Below, piece by piece: positions 1 through 12,240 of a DNA stretch of 64,000 bases. The stretch is from Ceratothoa steindachneri (lineage: Eukaryota; Arthropoda; Malacostraca; Isopoda; Cymothoidae): assembly GCA_963969495.1 (NCBI GenBank), contig OZ018333.1, positions 15,959,937 to 16,023,936 of the forward strand, read 5' to 3'. The notes below the pieces were generated by a model. It did no database searches and was not told where the DNA came from. It saw only the letters and a program-made list of their open reading frames with translations. The stretch's first letter is position 1; the number at the start of each line of letters is the position of its first letter. Made by a program: the position numbers and the translations under genes.

Positions 1-519
1 GTCCTCTCCACAGTTGCAACATCTCATCCCCTCTTGCAGACTTTGGAATCTGGAATGAGTCATCTCATCTACCTGCTTGATTGTTGGAGGATTTAGGGCT
101 GTATGATTGTTCTTGGTTTGGCTCTTCACCATCAAAAAGGTGCTCAAATATACTGTGGGGATTAAAAATTTTATAGTCAATTGTTCTGACAAATAATAAA
201 GCAAAACTGGTTCTTATTTTTAAGAAGTAAAAGACCCTTAATGAAGGGTTAAAAAATATGCATAAAATAAGCAGTCAGAAATTGCAAACAAATAGATTAT
301 GCACCTTGTACATCATAAGAATCTTGTCATCCCCCATGCTACTTAGCAAAGAAGATAGGAGACAACCAAAGGGAACTTAAATTTGTGTGCCATCATGCCA
401 TAACTATTTCCTTTGACTTATCCCCTAATACCACAATACTTAAGATTGTTTTTTGTTATCTTTAAATTAGGAAGTGGACAGTATGTAAAATGACCAACAA
501 TTCTAAGAATAATAGTCAG
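1..519. other. AT-rich stretch, nothing recognised
   Basis: No open frame with recognisable protein similarity, RNA gene or clear repeat structure is visible here. The stretch ends where the minus-strand family A LINE fragment begins. Confidence 0.5.
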
Positions 520-1100
520 GCCTATAGTAATGAGGTTGCCAGACAAGAACTGGATGCCTTCATCCACTGACCTAAACTTGACAGAGAATTCAGTAATTTA
601 CTGAAATGTGGACCACTGTACCCAATCAAAACTCCATGGAGACAGTTTTTCAGGCAGCAGCAGCCCCCAAAAGGATAGTGGAATAATAATGTGATCTCTA
701 CCATAGAGGTCATTGACCAGCTCCTACCTAAAATTATTCTTTGCATCCAGAAAGCACAGGGAGAGATTGAGACAGGAAAATGAACCAGTTCTCAGGCAGT
801 TATACAAAACTCATCCACATTTAAAACATCTCCAGTTCATCAATCAGGTTGGCAAACAGCTGATTCCTGGGATTGTGTAGTACCTCCAAAAGGGGTGCCT
901 ATCATTCAAGTCATTGAGAAGGAAAAAGGGCCTTGGCAACTGTGCTATGATGCTCTTTATATCTCCCCCATCAAAGTTAGCTGATGGTGAAATGTATGTA
1001 GTAATAGCAGCCCATCTATCCCAGGTGTAGCTGCACTTCAACTGTGTGAAAGGAAATATTTATAGTGAATAGAACAGAGACATCATGCTAGCGGAAAGCT
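520..1100 (-). pseudogene. LINE family A ORF2 endonuclease fragment
   Basis: Read on the minus strand, this is a broken piece of the apurinic-type endonuclease domain of a Jockey/I-like LINE. The translation contains YISPSANFDGGDIKS, RPFFLLNDLNDRHPFW and then SMTSMVEITLLF. These match in order the endonuclease of the longer copy near 22.7-23.1 kb (IPPSADFDAEDF, RLPRPF, SMTSMIVITFLF) and the family pattern 'GDFNxRHxxW ... SDHxPI'. The frame is broken between the two parts and no RT is attached, so this is a dead fragment. The match to the family is seen in the sequence; activity is excluded by truncation. Confidence 0.7.
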
Positions 1101-1141
1101 GAAACTTCAGAAAATCTATGCCATGATTTTTTAGTAAAAAC

Positions 1142-1975
1142 AGTACTAATGGTGTTTTTAAACATTCTAGTCATTTACACCCTTGGTTAGGTGCGGAAAG
1201 CACTTATTTTTAAGATACTAGCACTCTGAGTACGGCTATATTTTCAGTGATACTAATCTTAAAAGTAACTACTTTCCCCACAAAAATGAAGCTATAAATG
1301 ATGACTAAAATGCCTAAAAGCACCATTAATACTAATTACATATTTTTTATTTATAGATTATTTGTATATGTGTTTGGTTACTGGAAGCCATTATCAAGCC
1401 GCACTATGGGTTGTCATTTTGTGGAGGTGCTCTGCCCTCATACCCCCCTCCCTGCTGGCTCTACTCCCACCTCAGGAACAAGTAGTACAACGAAACCTTA
1501 TCTAAAACACCTAGTAGTATTAAACAATTTGAAAACCTAGCTTTAGGTTTGAATCCAAAGACAAAACAAACTTACTATTTAGTGCTAGGGATATTATAAT
1601 CAAGCTGCACCTGTCGCAACACTTCGCTTTCAAAATGAGGCTATAATTTCCACAAAAAGCTATTAAATTTAATGAGGAATTATGAGAAGTCTTATTAAAG
1701 ATTAAAAATTTAAATATGGAAAAAACACATACTCCATTAAGAACGTTAGACACAGGTTTTGGCATGAAAATTGAAAATGGCGCTCTTAGAAGTACTTGTT
1801 CCCAGGTTGCCCATGTATTAAAATAATGGTTTATTTTCTTATTAAGAGAAGGCAAAGCTGGTATTTCAATGTCACTTTTAACCCATCAAGGTTTAGTATC
1901 TTAAAAATATGTAGTTTCTGCGGTTAACCGAAACTATATATTATGACTGGAATGCCTAAAAAGACCATTAGTACT
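1142..1975. repeat. Three-armed dispersed repeat with inverted arms
   Basis: An 80-90-bp sequence occurs three times. It lies inverted at about 1142-1221 and in direct orientation at about 1251-1338 and 1892-1975. Shared words are TTAAGATACTA / TAGTATCTTAA and AATGCCTAAAA near ACCATTA-GTACTA. The outer arms are inverted relative to each other, about 670 bp apart, which resembles a non-autonomous DNA transposon (MITE-like) with an internal copy of its end. No transposase is visible between the arms; a 111-residue minus-strand frame at 1520-1855 has no recognised family. Identity between arms is imperfect, so the unit is old. Confidence 0.45.
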
Positions 1976-2034
1976 ATTATCACACTAAAAATATGGCATA
2001 GGTTTTCTAAAGTTTGACAGGTATAAATTGTGCT

Positions 2035-2235
2035 TCCTCTTGGCTAGCCCCAATCCTATGGGGGTGGGGCTGCAAAACCCTTATACTATGAATAGTCTTC
2101 TGTAAAGAGACATTTAACATGTAATGAGAGGAGACAAGGCTCCACATCTCCCAGTTAAATAGTCAGCCCAGTCCTCTCAATTCCATTGAAGGAACATGCC
2201 CTTAATGGCTAGGACCTCCTGTTGTAAAGTACATT
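2035..2235 (-). pseudogene. LINE family A endonuclease N-terminus fragment
   Basis: On the minus strand this short block aligns base by base with the start of ORF2 of the family A copy near 22.43-22.62 kb. It has the 'CCTTCAATGGAATTG' start of the endonuclease (family motif LQWN), the 'GGAGACCATG' region (QETML) and the 'AGGGTTTTG' block. It is a small decayed fragment lying back to back with the plus-strand copy that begins near 2.39 kb. Confidence 0.55.
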
Positions 2236-2393
2236 GCTGCGAGGAAGCTGGGTGCACATGACTACAATTCACACACTTGGCACTACACAATATGGATTAT
2301 TATGCAATATCTTTTAGTAGATTTTGAGTTGGCCCAAGGCAAAGTCCACCCTTTTGCAAGATCCCATTGAAGCAGCAGTGGCTCAGGAGGATC

Positions 2394-3302
2394 CATGAGG
2401 AGAGGAGAGACCTTTTCTTCTTTCTGACAGCCTCTGTTTTACCCTACTTCTCACTTTCCCTACAATCTCCTTCACAACTTTTGCTGGTTGGCCTCTAATA
2501 TCACAGGATAGATGCTGACCAGATTCCTCTCACCCAGATATCGCAGATCGTGGCTGAGGAGGGTAGGGGAAATGCCAAATGCTCCCTAGCCCCTGAGATC
2601 CTGTCTGGGGGGTTGGTGGGTTTTTAGCAACCTGCTTCATACCCACCCACACTTTGCTCACATAGCCTTTCTCCCATCACCGGGCTACTATGTGGGGTGA
2701 TAAGCATTTGCATCCCATTGAAACAATAGGGTCATGATGCCCAATGATAAAGATTCTAAAAACACCCTTTCAACACTCTCTTGACCAGCCCTTCCCCCCC
2801 CGTGTTTTCACTTTTCACAAGGGACCCTCCAAACCTCTTTGACCTGGACTGGAGAGGAGGTTTACTCCTCTTCTTTCCATATTGGTGCAGGGGAGACCCC
2901 CTCACCCCCTTTTCTGAGGTTGACCTTGAGCGACTCACTTTTTCCAGCAACAGTCTCCCCATTGCTTTCCAAGAGGACTGCCAAGAAAGCAGACAGGCAG
3001 CCCATAATTAACCACTCACTGTGTGAGTGGCTTGATAGGGCCAACCACCTTAAAGGGGCAAGGGATGACAAGGCCTGTCAGCCCGTGCCCTCGAAACTCC
3101 TGCTGGGGTGCATATCAAGCTTACAGAGGGTCACTATACATTCCCCCCTTTTTCACCAATGGATGCCAGTTTGTCGACCCGAGCTAGGACAAAATGTACC
3201 CCAATTTCACCCCTGTGATGGCTTCTCCTCTAATGGCATGGGGCCTGAGGCCTTACAAGGAGACGGGGGATCTCCTTCCCTGGCTAAGGAGAAAAAGATC
3301 CA
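2394..3302 (+). other. 5' leader of a LINE family A copy
   Basis: The stretch beginning 'CCTTTTCTTCTTTCTGACAG' matches the leaders at 20.25 kb and 39.25 kb, including TTTACCCTACTTC, TCACTTTCCCTACAA and TTGGCCTCTAAT. It therefore marks the 5' untranslated part of a family A LINE. Open frames inside it are non-homologous and overlap on both strands, so I do not call them genes. It leads directly into the ORF1 relic at 3303. Confidence 0.6.
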
Positions 3303-4490
3303 TTGAGTGCTTTAGCTAGCATCATTGGTAGAGAGCCGAAGGTGATCAGTTTCTCGGATGGTAGCTTTTTGGCGAATGCATTAAATCCCTCCAAGGCGGC
3401 CATGATTAGTGCTCTTCAGACACTTGATGGCACCTTGGTGAGTGTGACAACACACTGTACCCTGAACCTTGTGAAAAGAGTAGTTTATGCGCGGGAATTT
3501 GTGGACTACTCTATAGATGATCTCACATTAAAGCTGGCTGACCAAGTAGTGGTCAAGGTCGAATGAGTGATGAGAAAACAGGAAGGGGTCTCGATACCAA
3601 CCTCTGCACTCATCATGTTCATCTGTGACAAACTCTCTGAGTTGGTGCATTTCAAGTAGTATCGCTACTGCAGGAAGTCATTCGTGCCACTGCTGCCGAG
3701 GTGTTATACTATTGTCACCGCTTCAGCCATACAAATCACTCATGTAGATGTCCAAAGTTGGGGTTAACCCAAGTCTGTAAGTTGCTCAAAGGTTGCATAT
3801 GATAAGTCCAAATCATGTGTAGCAAAGTGTGTCAACTGCAGAGAGCTGCACCCCACTTCCTCAAAGCACTGTGGTGCATATCTCCTTGAGAAGGAAATCC
3901 TGGCTGTTCAAGCCCAGGATCCTCTCTCATTTTGTGAGGCTAAGGGCTTGGTCTTATCATGCTTGACGCTTCTTGGGACGTTGTATGCCTCATTGTTAAG
4001 AAAGACACCCTCTGCTCCTGGCCCCTGCAGGCCTATGAGCACGGTCATTTCTGTGCCTATTTGGAACCCTTGTGCATATTCTATCCACCCCAGTTGCTCC
4101 CCTGGTAAAGCTGGCAACACAAACAATTCACACCCTGCCCCAGCTAAAATCAGGGTTCCCCTCACTTCCTTCAGCATGACCATGGGCTATAGGGTGAAAC
4201 AGCTGCACGAATCCACTGAGTTGTTAGACTTGCAGGAGGCAACAACCCTGAAGTTGGTCATGAGGCCATCTTCTGGGGTTCCAAAAGCTGCCCCTGGAAA
4301 GGAGTTTTGGCTCCTTCACCCACACCCAGTGGCTGGCTGGGTGGGTGATGCGGTAGGAAATGGTGGATCCTCTGAAAGAGAGACCTCTGCCTCTGAAGCC
4401 TCCCTGCTCGCCCAAGGTTTTGAGGTAGAGGGAGGAAAGGACTCACATGGTGAGCCAAACCTCCCCCGGTAATTTCTTGAGGGTACAGTG
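3303..4490 (+). pseudogene. LINE family A ORF1 (gag-like) relic
   Basis: This is the remains of the nucleic-acid-binding ORF1 protein of a Jockey/I-like LINE. The first part (REPKVISFSDGSFLANALN and PSKAAMISALQTLDG) matches the ORF1 of the copy near 21.58 kb. Farther on, cysteine- and histidine-containing stretches near 3.66-3.86 kb lie where zinc knuckles are expected but are frameshifted. The 3' part is rich in Ser/Pro and reaches the conserved block 'GGTTTTGAGGTAGAGGGAGGAAA' near 4.42 kb, also found at 19.87 and 22.28 kb. Several stops and shifts make it non-functional. Confidence 0.6.
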
Positions 4491-4599
4491 GATTGTCTGG
4501 CCAACAGCACCCCGAAGTCTGCCTCCGGGAAGCGTATGGCTATTCCTGGGAGGGTCTTCTCTTCGAGAAGGGCCCCCACATCTTCTCCGAGCTAGGCTT

Positions 4600-5500
4600 G
4601 GAGGGCCTATTGCTTCAATGGAATTGTCGTAGACTCTGGGTCATCTGTGAGAATCTGCGGAGGCTAGTCTCCCCGCTAGCTCTCATTTTGGAGGAGACCA
4701 TGCTCGGTGCCCACCCTGCCGGGGTATAAAGGTCTTGCAACCTCACCACCACAGGATAGGAGCAGGGCAGGACAATACGCAATTTAGACCCAGCATGAAG
4801 ACATCATGCCAGGTCTAAATTGCAAATTCATTCTTGTCTTTGCTTTAGATACCCCATTTCAGGTAGTAGATGTGCAGCTACACCTGGATATGAGGTATAC
4901 TGTTATTTTGGCATACATTCCACCATCAGCTGACTTTGATGTGAGAGCCTTCCGCCATATCGTGACATAGTTGCCAAGGCTCTATCTCTTGCTTGGAGAT
5001 CTGAACAATAGACACCCCTCCAGCAGTGGTCAACTGAGTGTGAGACAGCCATCAAACAGAAGTATTATGAATACATGCGCTATGAATGCTGCTGGAACGA
5101 TTTCACTGTTGGTGAATTTTGTTGATCTAGGGCTAGGTTTCGGTATATTTTGAAGGACGCCTGTTGCTCATCCTCACAGGCATACATGTCTACACTTTAT
5201 GGGAAGACCACTCTAGCAAAGGTGTGGAAGCAAGTTCTTGCAGGACCCCCCTCCCATTTTCCAGGAGAATGGGACCACGATCTCAGACCCTACATCCATA
5301 GTAGAATCCGTGACCACATTCTCTAGCCGGAATGCTGCTCTGCCAGCATTCAATTCTTGTTGTGATGTCGTGGAAGGCCACTGGCTGGCCTTAACCTTCA
5401 GAGGGGGAGAACCCTTCAACGACCTGTTTACTTTGAGTGAGTTGCATTCCACTCTCGCTTTGTGCATGGACACCGCCCTTTGCAAATTGTGCACATGCTA
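4600..5500 (+). pseudogene. LINE family A ORF2, endonuclease and linker only
   Basis: ORF2 begins near 4600 with LLLQWNCRRLW, the usual LINE endonuclease opening (LQWNxRGL), followed by LILEETMLGA where the catalytic 'QET' normally stands; here Gln is replaced. Then come YTVILAYIPPSADFD and LLLGDLNNRHPS. The linker before RT is seen at 5238-5480 (PIFQENGTTISDPTS, GGEPFNDLFTLSELHSTL). The copy stops near 5.5 kb before the RT fingers, so the polymerase and RNase H are missing. It is a 3'-truncated, frameshifted relic. Confidence 0.65.
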
Positions 5501-5673
5501 ATCACTCATAGCTATTTATTTTCAGGTGGAGGCTGAGTTGCCCCTGGTTGTTCCTTTTGCATTGGCGAGTTGTCTGTGTCTCACATTTTAGTAGTTTATC
5601 CCAGCCCAGCCAAGAAACCATTTGAATAACTCGCCCTATCATCTTATGTTCCACTGATCCAATCTGAGCGGAA

Positions 5674-5910
5674 ACAACGTTACCAGCTGTAAAGTGGCAT
5701 AATATTCTTCACCAGTCATATCAGACAACATTCCAAGCTTTGTGCCTTCTCCATTCTTAACAGACGATGCTACTAGCTGTAAACAGGCGTAAGCTCCCTC
5801 ACCAGCCATATCAGATGATGTTCTGAGCTTCATGCCTTTTCCAGTGGTATAAGACAACATTACCAGCCATAAACTGGTATGATCTTCCATACCAGTCATA
5901 ATATCCATAC
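5674..5910. repeat. 90-bp tandem repeat, about 2.6 units
   Basis: Units start at about 5674 (ACAACGTTACCAGCTG), 5764 (ACGATGCTACTAGCTG) and 5854 (ACAACATTACCAGCC), an exact 90-bp spacing. Later shared words are CACCAGTCATATCAGA / CACCAGCCATATCAGA and GCTTTGTGCCTTCTCC / GCTTCATGCCTTTTCC. The period is a multiple of three, so the minus strand keeps a 114-residue open frame (5639-5983) with a 30-residue repeat. That openness may simply reflect the repeat. Confidence 0.75.
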
Positions 5911-6149
5911 TAGACGGGTCGTCAGCTAAAGACCAGACCAAATGGCTCCAACATAGCCTTCCAGTATAGGTCAACAGTGCCACCTGCCAGAGGGATCACT
6001 CTTTAAGAGGCATTCTGTGCTGGATGGTTGGGTGTCCTGGTTGGGGTAGGGTCATTACAGGGCCCTCTTTTTAAAGCAAGCAATCTCCCTGGGGATGAGG
6101 TACCCCATCCTTGTCAGCTAGTGCCCAGTTCCTGCGTAGACCCATTAGG

Positions 6150-8094
6150 CTGTGGCTCTTGGTGCCAAACAGGAAATTAACATGCATATGGGTGTAACAA
6201 AACATTCTGGTGTTCAGGAAGTGGTCCACCAGGCCCCTGAGACATCATCTACTGGCTGTTGTACTGCTGAAGAGAAGCAGATGGGAGCACCTCCCACTGC
6301 TTCAGAAATCCAGAATGGGAAAGTTGCTAGCAGGACATCTGCGGGGTCCTCTACATCACAAACTGGAGACACACTTATGATGACTGATATCCTACAGAGC
6401 CTCACATACAATACAACACACACTATCATGAAGGAGTTTGGTACTGTAACTAGAATTAGAATCATCTATGAGAATAAATGATACCACCAATAGATGTTAT
6501 GTGGTCTTCCTGACAAAGGAGGCCTCTAAAGCAACCCTTAAACATGCAACATCCTTACTTATATGCAACAAGAAATTCTCTGTCAGGCTCTTAAGATAGA
6601 GTAATCCTGAAGAGACAGAGCAGGACTACTGTCCAAACATATTTGAAGAGCATCTGGCAGAGAAGGCAACAAGGCCATGAAAAGTATGCACCCCATACTG
6701 GTTTGTTGCCTACTACAAAGAGGACAAGGTCAATTTCATCCGCAATACCTGGTATCTGGAGAGAGAGATAAGACTCATCAATAAATGCCTTCTAAAAAAA
6801 TATGGGAATGTAGTCCTCATACACACCAAAGATGAAGCCCAGGAGAAAATGCTCTCCAACTTCCCATGCCCATCTGATGGGATGTTTGAAACCATTGAGC
6901 CCCACAACACCTAAACTTCAGTAAGGGATGCATATACAGTTATGACCTCTTCAACTTCTCTGAAGAGGAGATAGTTAAGATTATGCCCTGACAATATGAG
7001 CCATATCACAAAAATTAGGGGGCCAAAAAACCAGATAATTTTGTTTTTCTTTGGATACTTTGCACCTGACAGGATCAAGATCGGCCCTCAATCAATGAAG
7101 GTGAAACCTTTCATATATAGGCCCGCCTTATGCTACTGGTGCTTCAATTACGGGCATGGGAGGAAGCACTGTAAAGATGCACCACGATGCAGCAACTACT
7201 CTGCCCTAGATAACCATGCCATGGCAGAATGCATTAAGGAGACCTACTTCTTCCACTGCACGGAAGATCATCCTGTGAATTCCAGGTAAAGCAAAACCTA
7301 TAAATTGGAGCGGGACATCCTACATCTGGCCAACTTACAAATGATCATCCTGGGGAGCACTAGGAGAGACCTGATGTTTCAGCATGGGAAGGAGTGAAGA
7401 CCTTCTCCTCCACCAGGCTCGATGCCCTGCCAAAGATACAAAAGCTGCTCTCCCAAAACAGCATACCACAGTCCCGCCCCCAGAAGGTGCATCTGTCGCA
7501 TCGGCAGTTAGGAACAGATTTAGTGCCCTAGAAAATGCCTCCGAGTCGACACATGCCAACTCAACTGAGTCACCACCGGTCGACTCAGTCCAGGCTCCAG
7601 AGTGCCCAAGCCAAAGAGGGGCCCTGTCTACAAAATTCTTGCAGCAGAAGAGACTTCGCTCATCCTTCGAGTCCTTTTACTCATTGGAGGCAGCACCGCC
7701 AGTTAAAATCATCTTGGTAGCGGAGGCTCGGGAGACGGCGGCAGTACAGGCTGCCTCCACATCTCCAGTACCCCCAGCAGACAAAGACCAAAACACTGCC
7801 AACATATCAAGTAATGGTGATATGGAGAAGGAGAGCAACACAGCAACCAGCTCCAACCTGAAGCTCCACTCTGCACCCCATGAGTCAGACGACGTCTTGT
7901 CTTGCCCTGGGAAGGTAGACTTCCCCAATAATTCCATAAGGACACAGGCAGGTGACATGAAGCCATCAGTGGATCCCCTACAAAAGGGACCATTGGGATT
8001 TACAAAAAAAATCAAGCTCCCTATACAGAATGGTGGAGAAGAAAAGAGAAAAAGATCTCCACCCCTCACCCCCACCTTACCTTCACCTCAGTAG
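6150..8094 (+). pseudogene. LINE family D ORF1 (gag-like, RRM and zinc knuckle)
   Basis: This is the ORF1 nucleic-acid chaperone of a Jockey/I-like LINE, broken into at least three frames. In order it holds a low-complexity N-terminus, an RRM-like strand (NRCYVVFLTKEASKATL, about 6490 on), a conserved block (WFVAYYKEDKVNFI, KYGNVVLIHTKDEAQ, about 6700-6900), and a CCHC knuckle CYWCFNYGHGRKHC near 7130-7180. Degenerate knuckles follow, and then a long Ser/Pro-rich C-terminal tail (7384-8094) that is open for 236 residues and ends with a stop just before ORF2. The copy lies 85 bp upstream of ORF2, the normal LINE arrangement. Frameshifts near 6480, 6600, 6910 and 7290 show it is inactive. Confidence 0.75.
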
Positions 8095-8179
8095 GCGGTT
8101 AAAAAAAAGTTAACTTCCATTGCAGGAACAGCGGCAAAAAAGACAGGCCTGTGGTCCTTAAACCTTGATCAAAATAAAC

Positions 8180-11100
8180 ATGGCCACGATCCTGCAGTGG
8201 AACATTCGTGGTCTAAGAGCAAACTGGGATGAACTTGCCACTGTGGTGGCAGACTCCTCCCCAGCAGTTATCTGCCTTCAAGAGACCATGATTAGGCAGG
8301 GAAATTGTTCCTGCCCCACAGGATATGAGATGCTGCAAACCTCTACTCCCAGTGGTGGAAGATATCACAACGGTATTTGTTTATACCACCATTGTGATGT
8401 CTCCTTCCAAGAAATAAAATTACTATCCCTTCTGCAGGTTGTGGCAGGACATGTCCACCTAGGCACAAACTACACACTCTGCTCCGTTTATCTACCACCA
8501 AGTGACGACATTATACCCCAGCATCTAGAAAACCTTGTTGAGCAGCTCCCTTCCCCATTGTTACTGCCTGGAGACTTCAATTGTCATCATTCGTTGTGGG
8601 GGGATTCAATCTGCAATAGCAGGGGTGACTCCCTCCTCACCTTTATTGATGGTCATGACTTAGTTGTCCACAACACTGGTAAGCCCACCCATTTCCATAC
8701 CTAAATGGGCACATCCACCGCCATAGACCTCTCGCTCTGCAGCTCAAGTATAGCAGCTGATTTCAATTGGATGGTGGACAAATATCTATGTGGAAGTTAC
8801 TACTATCCTATAATTCTAAAGACTGTGGTATCCCCTCCCATTACTTGTCTCCCAAAGTGGTCTCTCCCTCATGCAGATTGGCTGAAGTTTGTAGAATCCT
8901 GCAACTTTGACAGTCATGCAAAAGAATTTGGCACTGTCGATGTGGCTGTGGAATACATCACATCCCGCCTCCACTTCTGTCCAATCTCCCGCACATCTTG
9001 GAATTTCCCACAATGTCTGGTTCCCTGGTAGAACCAGGACTGTTCAGCTGCTAGAAGGGGCTCTCAGCTGGCTGAGACATTTATTTTGCATCCAGAGGTG
9101 GAGAGTCATACAATGTGCTCTTCACCATACATGAATTAATAGACACCCTGAAAATTTGCAAGGACATCCCCCCAGGGCACAATGACCTCCTATGCAATAC
9201 TTTGACATCTTCCGTGAGAGGGGATGTCCTTTTTATTTGGCCTCTATAACCAAATGTGGATGGAGGGAGCATTCCTGAGCAGCTTTAGCCTGGCGGTGGT
9301 GATTCCAATCCCAAAGCCGGGAAAAGATCACTTGTATCCTACCAATTTCTGTCCAATCTCACTCATGCCATGCATGTGTAAGCTACTTGAGAAGATGGTC
9401 AATGTCCAACTTATGTGGATACTAGAATGCATAAAGTTCTTGGCAAACTGCCAGTTCAGGCTCCATAAGTTTCGCTCCTCATTAGACGCTCTCCTGTCAC
9501 TGAAGTCATGAATCTGTAGTTCATTTAGATCACAAAAGCACCACATTACAGCGGTTCTTTACCTGAAGAAAGCCTATAACATTGCCTTGAGATACGACAT
9601 TCTTCAAACACTCCACAGAATTGGTCTAAGGGGGAGATGGCAGTTTCTTAAAGGCATTCATGGCCAATAGGATTGCCTGGGTTGAGCTGGATGTGTCCTT
9701 CCCTCCCCCATTGACTCAGCACAAGGCAGTTTCTTGAGCATAACTCTATTTGCTGTTGCGATCAATGACATTGTGGATGTGCTCCCAAAGGAAGTGATCA
9801 GCACTTTATATGTGGATGACCTGTCAATATCATTTGCAGCCTCATGGATGTTAGTCTGTGAGTCGGCTACCTTTAAGAGTTTCTGCTTCTGACAGAAAAA
9901 GACCATGGCAGTACATTTCTGCAGGATCTGGCGAATACATCCAGACCATGATCTGTATCTTTATGGCAAGTGGATCACATTTAGGGATGAAGTTCGGTTT
10001 TGGGGGTTGGTTTTTAACACCAAACTAACTTAGTCTCCTCACCTCTGTTCCCTGAAGGTTGATTGCCTTAGGGCTATGTACCTGATAAAATTACTGTCAA
10101 ATACATCCTAGGGTGTAGATTGTGACATGTTGAGTGAGGCTGCACAAAGCAATAATATTGCCAAAACTATAATATGGTTGCGAGCTGTACTCCTCCACTA
10201 CCCAAGCCTGACTAAAGGTGCTAGATTTCATCCACCATGAAGGAGTGCACCTCACAACTGGGGCATTCAGGTTGTCCCCCTTCCTAGCCTTCTACTGGAT
10301 GGAGGTGCAATTCCCTTCAACCTCTGCAGGCATTCAGCACTGACCAGGTGCTTGTGCCACCTTCAGAGACTGCCTGATTCCCTGGCTACCCAAAGAGTGT
10401 GGGCTGATGCCAATGCCACCCAACTCCCTGGTAGAGGCTCCACTCCAGAGGCCTTTGGTGCACAAGTCCAGGTGTTACTTGAAGCCCACCTGACCTGACT
10501 GTGCAAATAAGCCCACAGGAGCACCCCTGAGGTCACCTTTTGTAGGGGGCTTTCAGGAAGAAAAGGATCACTCCCACCACAAGCTGAGCTCCTCCAGGTT
10601 AAAGACCATCAGTCTTTGCATAAGGGATCTATGATGGTTCCAAGACCACCAATGACAGAGTCGGTTTTAGAGTTATCTTTCCCTCATCTAGGATAGGGGG
10701 CACTCTTCCTAGAGCTGCCTCTATATTCATTGCAGAACTTACTGCAATGTTAACTGCCCTCAGCCTTATTTTCCTGAAGACTGATGTGTCCTATGTAATT
10801 TATTCACTCTCTAAGGTCCCTTCAGGTAATAGACTGTTTTAATCATGACCACCCACTGGTTCTATCGATCTTAGAGTGGCTCCATCTTCTGATGAACCGA
10901 GGTCACACTGTGCAATTTTGCTGGGTCCCTGCCCATGTGGGGGTCCCTGGTAATGAGGCAGAGGATACCCTTGCTAAGACATCCACATCAAGACAGACAA
11001 TACCAACATGTGATCTCCAACCTGCCATCCGCCATACCATACTTCATGCTTGGAAAGAGCAGTGGTCCTCGTTAGAAGAAAACAAACTGAGATCGATCTT

Positions 11101-11425
11101 CAAAAGCGTGGAGAGATGGAAATATAAAGGTCTGCCACGTCGCAGGTGGTGGTTACACATCTCCAGGTGGGCCACACCAAAATTACTCATAAACACCTTA
11201 TGGAGAGGGGTCCTCCCCCTTATTGTGATGATTGTTTAGTGCCCTTCACATGATGGTGGAGTGTCCCAGCCTGGGAGATCTCTGCAATGCGCATCTTGTG
11301 AGGCACCGGGGAGGGGGGTGGCAGATGGTGCCTACTCCCTACTCTCCATGCCTGGCTAGGCTGATGGAGTGGATCGGGATTTGATCATATTTTTGAAAGA
11401 GGCTGGCCTCCTCCCACATATATAA
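8180..11425 (+). pseudogene. LINE family D ORF2 (endonuclease-RT-RNase H)
   Basis: ORF2 starts at an ATG at 8180 with MATILQWNIRGLRANW. The endonuclease follows: VICLQET, LCSVYLPPSDD, LLPGDFNCHHSLWGD, then a stop at 8702 and STAIDLSLCSSS. The RT occupies roughly 9240-9900, with VVIPIPKPGKD, a fingers block, the motif A region decayed (LKKAYNIALRYD), and an intact active-site box STLYVDDLSISF near 9805. The thumb is heavily decayed (10.0-10.5 kb). RNase H is recognisable near 10.6-11.0 kb, ending with FCWVPAHVGVPGNEAEDTL. The C-terminal zinc region and the terminal EAGLLPHI are followed by a stop at 11423. Many stops and shifts make it inactive. RNase H after RT places it in the I/R1-like side of LINEs. 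Confidence 0.8.
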
Positions 11426-11829
11426 TTAAAAAATACTTTATCCCAAATATAAATACTATTTTAAAACAATATAAATACTCTAAAAGAAATTCTAATATAT
11501 ATTCCATATATTTTATCCTTCATCCATCTACTGATCATCTTTCACCCTTTCATTCCCATCCTCCTCATTCATCAAAGCATTATTTTGTAAATATCTTAAA
11601 ACAACTTCATGAGGCATAATTCATCTATTCAGTCTCATTCACCCCCTCCATCTCATTCATCCATAATTTTTTTTAATATTCTTTTTAGCAATTATTGAAT
11701 CATAATTGTAAATCTTCAACCATTTTAGAGCTTTGACCATCTGTCATGCATCCATCACTAATTCACTGCCCATAATAAATGCACAAACTGCATAAAAAGG
11801 TTTAGCTGGTGGCAATAATCTAGTACTTG
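11426..11829. other. AT-rich stretch, 3' flank of family D
   Basis: Presumed 3' untranslated end of family D followed by AT-rich DNA. No coding or RNA feature is recognised. CATTCATC-type words recur at 11520-11660 but do not form a clean tandem array. Confidence 0.4.
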
Positions 11830-12240
11830 TGCCACCTAAAACCAACCAATCATTAATCAACACCTATACTGACTCAATGGCTGACACAAAACTGCATTAT
11901 TGCCTCAGCAAACAAATCAACAGTATTGCTTTTCACACCGAACAACTATGAATCAAAAAATACCCCAAAATCCGACTAAATGCACAGCACCTGCCAATAA
12001 ACTCAAAACCCACCCTCCAAAGACTCATACTAGACACCTACATCACATTCAAAACCCTCATAGCAAACATTGCAGAAAAGCCACAAAGAAAATCATTGTC
12101 CTTAATGCACTATCAAACATTAAATTTGGACATCAGAAGGAGTCTCACCACTTCATACAAACAATTCATCCATGCCACCCTCAACTATAGCTATTTGGAT
12201 TTTCTGCCATTTAACCAAATATGTCATCAGTTCCTCAAAT
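11830..12240 (+). pseudogene. RT thumb fragment of a Jockey-like LINE
   Basis: Two plus-strand frames together carry a recognisable pattern: LDTYITFKTLIANIAEK, then KKIIVLNALSNIKFGHQKES, then TTSYKQFIHATLNYS. This fits the thumb of Jockey-like RTs (LGVTFDTxFTFxxHIxNIAxKAxKRxxxLKALxGxxxGxxKExxxxTYKxxIRxxLNYA). No active-site box is attached. The family differs from A-G in the same window. The assignment rests on my recall of the family pattern. Confidence 0.5.
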
